Below, one piece after another: positions 13,412-15,700 of a DNA stretch of 15,700 bases; within the stretch, counting starts at the first letter, position 1; every line of letters starts with the position of its first letter. The notes under the pieces were generated by a model. It was given only the letters and a program-made list of their open reading frames with translations, did no database searches and was not told the DNA's origin. Location: NCBI GenBank assembly GCA_031273775.1, contig JAISRF010000023.1, positions 1-15,700 on the forward strand, in the 5' to 3' direction. The DNA comes from Oscillospiraceae bacterium. Its GTDB lineage: Bacteria; Bacillota; Clostridia; Oscillospirales; Acutalibacteraceae. The translations under genes and the position numbers were made by a program.

Positions 13412-14134
13412 TTACCCCAGGTTGCCCGTCAGGTGCATAATCACGGCCAAAGCCGCCAGTGGCGCGGTTTCGGCGCGGAGAATCCGTTTACCCAGCGTGA
13501 CGGCCTTCGCGCCGTTTTGTTGAACCAGCTCCGCTTCCTCAGGGGAAAATCCGCCCTCCGGCCCGATGATGATATTGAGTTGCGTGCTTTTAAAGTTAAC
13601 ATAATCCGAAACGGGCGCGCCGCCGCCCTCGTAAAAAAACAGCGTGTCCCGCAGGGCAAAATACGGGGCGCAATCGGCGAGGGCGCAAATGGGCAAAATC
13701 TCCGGGATTATTCCGCGCCCGCACTGCTTGGCGGCGGAAAGGCTGATTTTCTGCCACCGCTGGCGTTTTGCGTCTAAGCTGTCTTTTGCAGGCCGCGCCA
13801 CGCAAAAGGTGCTGGTTACCGGGCGAATTTCGGTAACGCCAAGCTCCACCGCCTTTTGAATGATCGTTTCGAACCCATCGCCCTTGAGCAGGCATTGGTA
13901 CAACCGCACGCGCAGGGACGACTCGCTTTGTGTGGGCGTTTTTTCGTTGACCTCAAGCGTTACCGCCTGCGGGGAAATCCCGGTAATCACTCCGCGGTAA
14001 TCAAAACCCCGGCCATCGCAAAGGGTAAGGATTTCGCCTGGCTTGCGCCGCAGAACCTGTGTGATATGCCGGGCGTCTTCGCCGGAAATGACGGTATGGT
14101 TGTCCTCAGGAGGATTGCAGAAAAAACGCGGCAT
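13412..14134 (-). CDS. rsmE: 16S rRNA (uracil1498-N3)-methyltransferase
   Basis: RsmE methylates N3 of U1498 in 16S rRNA with S-adenosylmethionine. The 240-residue length is normal. An N-terminal PUA-like RNA-binding domain (about 1-70, MPRFFCNPPE... HITQVLRRKPGE...LCDGRG) precedes the SPOUT methyltransferase domain. The trefoil-knot motifs are clear: KGDGFETIIQKAVELGV (84-100), NIIIGPEGGFSPEE (187-200) and LGKRILRAETAPLAAL (214-229). The ATG at 14132-14134 has GCGAGGAAG about 6 nt upstream on the minus strand. The gene converges on proS, with only 40 bp between stops. The beta-propeller gene lies 84 bp upstream on the same strand with no clear promoter between, so they may be cotranscribed. 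In other Firmicutes rsmE usually follows prmA and dnaJ, a context not seen here. Confidence 0.94.
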   Translation of the reverse strand: MPRFFCNPPEDNHTVISGEDARHITQVLRRKPGEILTLCDGRGFDYRGVITGISPQAVTLEVNEKTPTQSESSLRVRLYQCLLKGDGFETIIQKAVELGVTEIRPVTSTFCVARPAKDSLDAKRQRWQKISLSAAKQCGRGIIPEILPICALADCAPYFALRDTLFFYEGGGAPVSDYVNFKSTQLNIIIGPEGGFSPEEAELVQQNGAKAVTLGKRILRAETAPLAALAVIMHLTGNLG

Positions 14135-14218
14135 TTGGCTTCCTCGCTTAGTTGATAGAATTCAGAATACCGGGAATCGGATCTCAGAATACAGGCATCG
14201 AAAAGTGGGCGATTTGCC

Positions 14219-15700
14219 TTAGTCGGTGTACGGAATGTCGGCAGCGTCCGGTGTGAACAGCGGGACTACGCCGTTTTTTTCGGTAAAACCCTTGTATGCC
14301 TTAGCGCCCGCGCTTTCAAAATACGTCTTGTCCAGTACAATGGAATCCACCCGTGTGAGCGTTTTCACGTTGACCGAAATGGCGTGGGCGGACGAAAACG
14401 CGAACCAACAGTCCCCGATAAACGTGGAGCGGTCAATCAGTCCGTATCCCGGCACGGCGAGCTTCGCGGTGTTTTCGGTGCGGGGCAGGGCGCAGGTTAG
14501 CCTGCATATGGGCGTTATGCCCGTTTGCAGGTCGATTTTGAACAGATAAACGCCGTAAAAGGAAAGGGTGGAATTGAAAATATCATCGGTGAAATAGCCG
14601 CTGTAGGTGTAAATCTCCGTGGGCAGGGCGAGAATGCCGGTTTTCGTGTCGTAGGTTATCTCCCGGTGATCGTAAAGCCCGGTGGTATAGGTGTTAGAGT
14701 CGCCGATGGAGAATTTGAATTTTTCTTTCGGGTCAAAGGGGTCGGTTACATCGAAAAGCGAGAGTTTCAAGCCGTATATCCGCCCTGAGTCGTCCCCGTC
14801 CGGTCCAATTCCGAGCATATAGCCGCTGGAAAGCGGGTGCATATAGGACGAAAAGCCCGGAATTTTTAGTTGCCCCGTCACTTTTGGATTCGCCGGATCA
14901 GAAAGGTCGAACGTGAAAAGCGGATCTTTCTGCAAAAAGGTGACAACGTAGCCCTTTTCTCCCGTAAACCGCACTGACTGAATCTGCTCTCCGGGAGCGA
15001 GGTTGTTTATTTCGCCCAGCTTGCGCATGTCGCCGCCCAAAATATACAGTCGGGTTTCCGTGGCGTTAAAATTGTGAGGGTTCGCCGCGGTAACGGCGAG
15101 GCGCAGATTACCGCCCCACTCGTCCAGCGCGAACTGGTTGATGACCGTGCCCTCCACGCTCGCAATCCCGGAGTACTTTATGCCGCCATCAGCAAGTGAA
15201 AACCGCAGTATATCCGTGTATGATGAACTGCCGACAACCGTTGCGGCGGAAGTGCTTGCGGTGGTTTCCGTCTGCAAAATCTGCTGGTAGCGCGACCCGG
15301 CAAGGTACAGGTTTTCGAGGCTTGCGTATACCGTTTGACCGCTGCCCAGTACGCTTTCGGTGGCGGGCGGCGCGTCACCGTTTGTAACATCAAGCACAGT
15401 AGCAACGGCATAAACGGGTGTGCCGCACTCTGGTACGACTGAAATCCGCTCAAACGCCACCGGTTCGTCAATCTTATCGCCGTTTGAATAACGGGGAACA
15501 AAATTCGCAATATTATCCTCCGTTAGCCCACTCAGATCGCCCAGCGTGAAATTGGTTACCAAATAAAGTTTATTGCCGATTGCCCGGCTGGAAACCAGCT
15601 CGCCGTTTTGACAGAAGCTTCGCAGCTTTTTGGGTGCGGCTTTATCGGAAATATCATAGATATCCACCTCGGAATCATAGCCGTAATACCCCCAGCGGAA
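14219..15700 (-). CDS. Beta-propeller domain protein (5'-truncated by window edge)
   Basis: This is the C-terminal 493 residues of a larger protein; the frame stays open to base 15700, reading FRWGYYGYDSEVDIYDISD at the edge, so the N-terminus lies outside. The GTG at 15665 should not be read as the start. It resembles the secreted C-terminal beta-propeller family (Beta_propel), distantly related to WD40. Blade-like repeats are visible: VDIYDISDKAAPKKL, IQSVRFTGEKGYVVTFLQKDPLFTFDLSDPANPKVTGQLKIPGF in pieces, and LKLSLFDVTDPFDPKEKFKF. Each has a strand pattern ending in D-[IVL]-[ST]-D-P. The family is usually exported and often has an N-terminal copper-amine-oxidase-like or signal region, which cannot be judged here. 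The function is unknown. It lies upstream of rsmE on the same strand, with a functional link unlikely. Confidence 0.82.
   Translation of the reverse strand, partial: FRWGYYGYDSEVDIYDISDKAAPKKLRSFCQNGELVSSRAIGNKLYLVTNFTLGDLSGLTEDNIANFVPRYSNGDKIDEPVAFERISVVPECGTPVYAVATVLDVTNGDAPPATESVLGSGQTVYASLENLYLAGSRYQQILQTETTASTSAATVVGSSSYTDILRFSLADGGIKYSGIASVEGTVINQFALDEWGGNLRLAVTAANPHNFNATETRLYILGGDMRKLGEINNLAPGEQIQSVRFTGEKGYVVTFLQKDPLFTFDLSDPANPKVTGQLKIPGFSSYMHPLSSGYMLGIGPDGDDSGRIYGLKLSLFDVTDPFDPKEKFKFSIGDSNTYTTGLYDHREITYDTKTGILALPTEIYTYSGYFTDDIFNSTLSFYGVYLFKIDLQTGITPICRLTCALPRTENTAKLAVPGYGLIDRSTFIGDCWFAFSSAHAISVNVKTLTRVDSIVLDKTYFESAGAKAYKGFTEKNGVVPLFTPDAADIPYTD

Noticed and set aside
14162..14192. 9-bp direct repeat TCAGAATAC upstream of rsmE
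   Set aside because: Two short copies 22 bp apart are seen once, with no flanking structure or regulator context, so chance is likely.

Overview
The window reads as chromosomal DNA from a strictly anaerobic, moderately GC-rich Firmicute, most likely a Clostridia member of the Oscillospirales/Ruminococcaceae type. This is inferred from the gene content: a class III (oxygen-sensitive) ribonucleotide reductase with its activase, pyruvate formate-lyase, a type III pantothenate kinase, a DegV-family lipid-binding protein, a short archaeal/eukaryotic-type prolyl-tRNA synthetase and a DUF975 membrane protein, together with AGGAGG-type ribosome sites and clean sigma-A promoters. No rRNA, tRNA, CRISPR array, transposase or phage gene was seen.

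Layout. Bases 1-60 hold a heptamer tandem repeat and an 18-bp palindrome at the 3' end of coaX (61-834, minus strand). A 360-bp divergent intergenic region follows, with one promoter for coaX and one for degV (1195-2049, plus). Next is nrdD (2220-4829) and nrdG (4906-5406), the anaerobic dNTP-synthesis pair. It is preceded by a sigma-A promoter and two sequences resembling NrdR boxes. A peptide-type ABC substrate-binding lipoprotein follows (5539-7092). Between nrdG and the lipoprotein lies a ~143-bp non-coding stretch with inverted-repeat ends built from the same heptamer family as the window start.

A strong promoter at 7101-7129 then drives a co-directional run: a DUF975 membrane protein with a Pro/Gln-rich repeat tail (7218-8348), pflB (8408-10621), a PLP enzyme of the methionine gamma-lyase/YnbB family (10635-11876) and proS (11938-13371). 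The opposite strand carries rsmE (13412-14134) and, upstream of it, a beta-propeller protein (14219-15700) whose N-terminus runs off the window.

The biology is mostly core anaerobic metabolism: two glycyl-radical enzymes (NrdD, PflB), CoA synthesis, translation and rRNA modification. I found no clear defence or mobile system. The points most worth checking are the ~100-residue extension of NrdD beyond its glycyl-radical domain, the tandem NrdR-like operators, and a family of small repeats (heptamers and CCGCGG-centred palindromes) at gene ends.
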